This document shows positions 63,029-64,000 of a stretch of 64,000 nt of DNA, piece after piece (positions within the stretch are counted from its first letter, which is position 1; each line of letters starts with the position of its first letter). This DNA is from Rhodobacter sp. NTK016B (GTDB taxonomy: Bacteria; Pseudomonadota; Alphaproteobacteria; Rhodobacterales; Rhodobacteraceae). The stretch is from NCBI RefSeq assembly GCF_017303295.1, contig NZ_JAFKOK010000001.1, forward strand, positions 1 through 64,000, written 5' to 3'. Under the pieces are notes generated by a model. The model was not told the origin of the DNA. It did no database searches and saw nothing but the letters and a program-made list of their open reading frames with translations. The translations under genes were made by a program, and so were the position numbers.

Positions 63029-63970
63029 TCAGCGGCGACGTGCCCACAGATCGGCGGAATAGAGCACCAGCGCGCCCCATATCATCGGGAACGCCCACAG
63101 CTTGGCGCCCTCGAACGGTTCGCCGAACAGGAACACGGCGATCAGGAAGATGCAGGTCGGCGCGATGTATTGCATCAGGCCAATTGTCGTCAGCCGCAGC
63201 CGCTTGGCGCCGTTGGCATAAAGCATCAGCGGCACCGCCGTGACCACGCCGCACCCCATCAACAGCGCAATGTCGCGCCCGCCCGTGGCGCCGAATGCCA
63301 GCGTGCCCTCCCCGCCCAGCCAGCCCAGATAGCCCAGCGCAAAGGGCGACAGCAGCATCACCTCCAGCGCGAAGCTCTGGTTCGGGCCGATGGGCAGCGC
63401 CCGCTTGGCCAGCGCGTAAAAGCCCCAGCTCACCGTCAGTGCCAGAGACAAGATCGGCAGGCGCCCGGCCTCGATGGTCAGGATCACCACCGCCAGCGCA
63501 GCCAGCGCCACCGCCGCCCATTGCAGCGGCGAAAGTCGCTCGCGCAGCACCAAAGCCGCCAGCAAGACCGAGAAGATCGGGTTGATGTAATAGCCCAGCG
63601 CCGCCGACATCGCCTGCCCCGAGGCGATGGAATACAGATAAACACCCCAGTTGCACGAAACCAGCGCGGCGGTCAGCGCCGCCATGCCCAGCATCCGGAC
63701 ATCACGCATCGCCCGCCCCAGGCTGCGCAGCCGCCCCGTGGCCCACAGCACCGCCAGCGCCAGCGGCACCGACCAGATAACACGATGCGCCAGAACCTCG
63801 GGCACCGCGACATGATCGAGCAGCCGCAGGTAAAGCGGCAGCGCGCCCCAGAGCAGATACGCCGACAGCGCCAACAGGAATCCGGCCAGCGAATCGCCGT
63901 CCAGCGCGCGGGAATCGTCAGCCGGTTCTGGCCGGAGCGAAGCGGTCAGGGGCGCCTGCGTCGCGCGCAT
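63029..63970 (-). CDS. rarD: EamA family transporter RarD
   Basis: 313 residues with ten hydrophobic helices. GFLLALSAYLLWGALPLYLR, VLAHRVIWSVPLAL, and LQYIAPTCIFLIAVFLFGEP are typical of RarD. It belongs to the drug/metabolite transporter superfamily; its substrate is unknown (E. coli rarD was named for chloramphenicol sensitivity). Its GGAG ribosome binding site and ATG (63968-63970) lie inside intergenic repeat copy C. Confidence 0.9.
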   Translation of the reverse strand: MRATQAPLTASLRPEPADDSRALDGDSLAGFLLALSAYLLWGALPLYLRLLDHVAVPEVLAHRVIWSVPLALAVLWATGRLRSLGRAMRDVRMLGMAALTAALVSCNWGVYLYSIASGQAMSAALGYYINPIFSVLLAALVLRERLSPLQWAAVALAALAVVILTIEAGRLPILSLALTVSWGFYALAKRALPIGPNQSFALEVMLLSPFALGYLGWLGGEGTLAFGATGGRDIALLMGCGVVTAVPLMLYANGAKRLRLTTIGLMQYIAPTCIFLIAVFLFGEPFEGAKLWAFPMIWGALVLYSADLWARRR

Positions 63971-64000
63971 CTTTGTTCTCCAAATATCCCGAGGGGGGCG
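63968..64000 (-). repeat. Intergenic repeat, copy C, overlapping the rarD start
   Basis: On the minus strand it reads CCCTCGGGATATTTGGAGAA followed by CAAAGATG, matching the core of the copies at 25921-25949 and 46677-46710. The final ATG is the rarD start codon, and GGAG in the repeat is its ribosome binding site. It may continue beyond the window. Confidence 0.6.

Overview
The window looks like chromosomal DNA of an alphaproteobacterium, most likely of the Rhodobacterales (Rhodobacteraceae). The signs are uniformly high G+C, a GcrA-type cell-cycle regulator, the division/cell-wall gene order ftsW-murG-murC-murB-ddl-ftsQ-ftsA-ftsZ-lpxC-bamD-recN, a bcsN-type cellulose operon, a GTTC-N7-GTTC LexA box at recA, and many small conserved genes of that order. 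I see no phage, plasmid, insertion sequence, CRISPR array or rRNA. I did not assign a species.

Layout. 1-8.5 kb holds housekeeping genes: the end of gcrA, an ABC-2 permease, a class I cytochrome c, mmcB, a methyltransferase, and the overlapping set proC-csaA-hydroxyacid dehydrogenase-membrane protein, followed by a LysR regulator and a YbjN protein. 8.5-17.5 kb is a minus-strand cellulose operon: bcsN, bcsA (with a PilZ c-di-GMP site), bcsB, bcsZ (GH8), a TPR protein, and a sulfotransferase-like gene at its end. 17.8-19.5 kb carries tadA and an RluB-type pseudouridine synthase. 19.6-25.65 kb is a tight plus-strand operon that brings XpaC, TelA, a DUF2927 lipoprotein, an SPFH/GYF protein, a YdjG-like zinc-ribbon membrane protein and dtd together. 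It looks like an envelope-stress module.

26-30.3 kb holds two c-di-GMP makers: an H-NOX/HNOBA-GGDEF pair whose H-NOX lacks the usual haem histidine by my hand alignment, and a PleD response regulator. Both could feed the cellulose synthase. 30.3-32.7 kb is an ECF sigma/anti-sigma/metal-sensor/EF-hand cluster. 33-40.6 kb mixes DUF983, NUDIX, a VWA protein, gltX, a hydrolase with a divergent AraC regulator, a zincin and a MOSC protein. 40.6-47 kb has recA with its LexA box, a small sulfotransferase-like gene, tRNA-Gly(UCC), Lrp/LysE, a polysaccharide deacetylase, a class V aminotransferase and an EamA exporter.

47-63 kb is the minus-strand envelope and division region. ftsQ has an unusually long N-terminal extension. 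murC and murB are separated by three small membrane-protein genes, two of them tandem paralogues on the opposite strand. The ftsZ leader carries two clear inverted repeats. The window ends with rarD, whose ribosome binding site and start codon lie inside an intergenic repeat that also occurs at about 25.9 and 46.7 kb.
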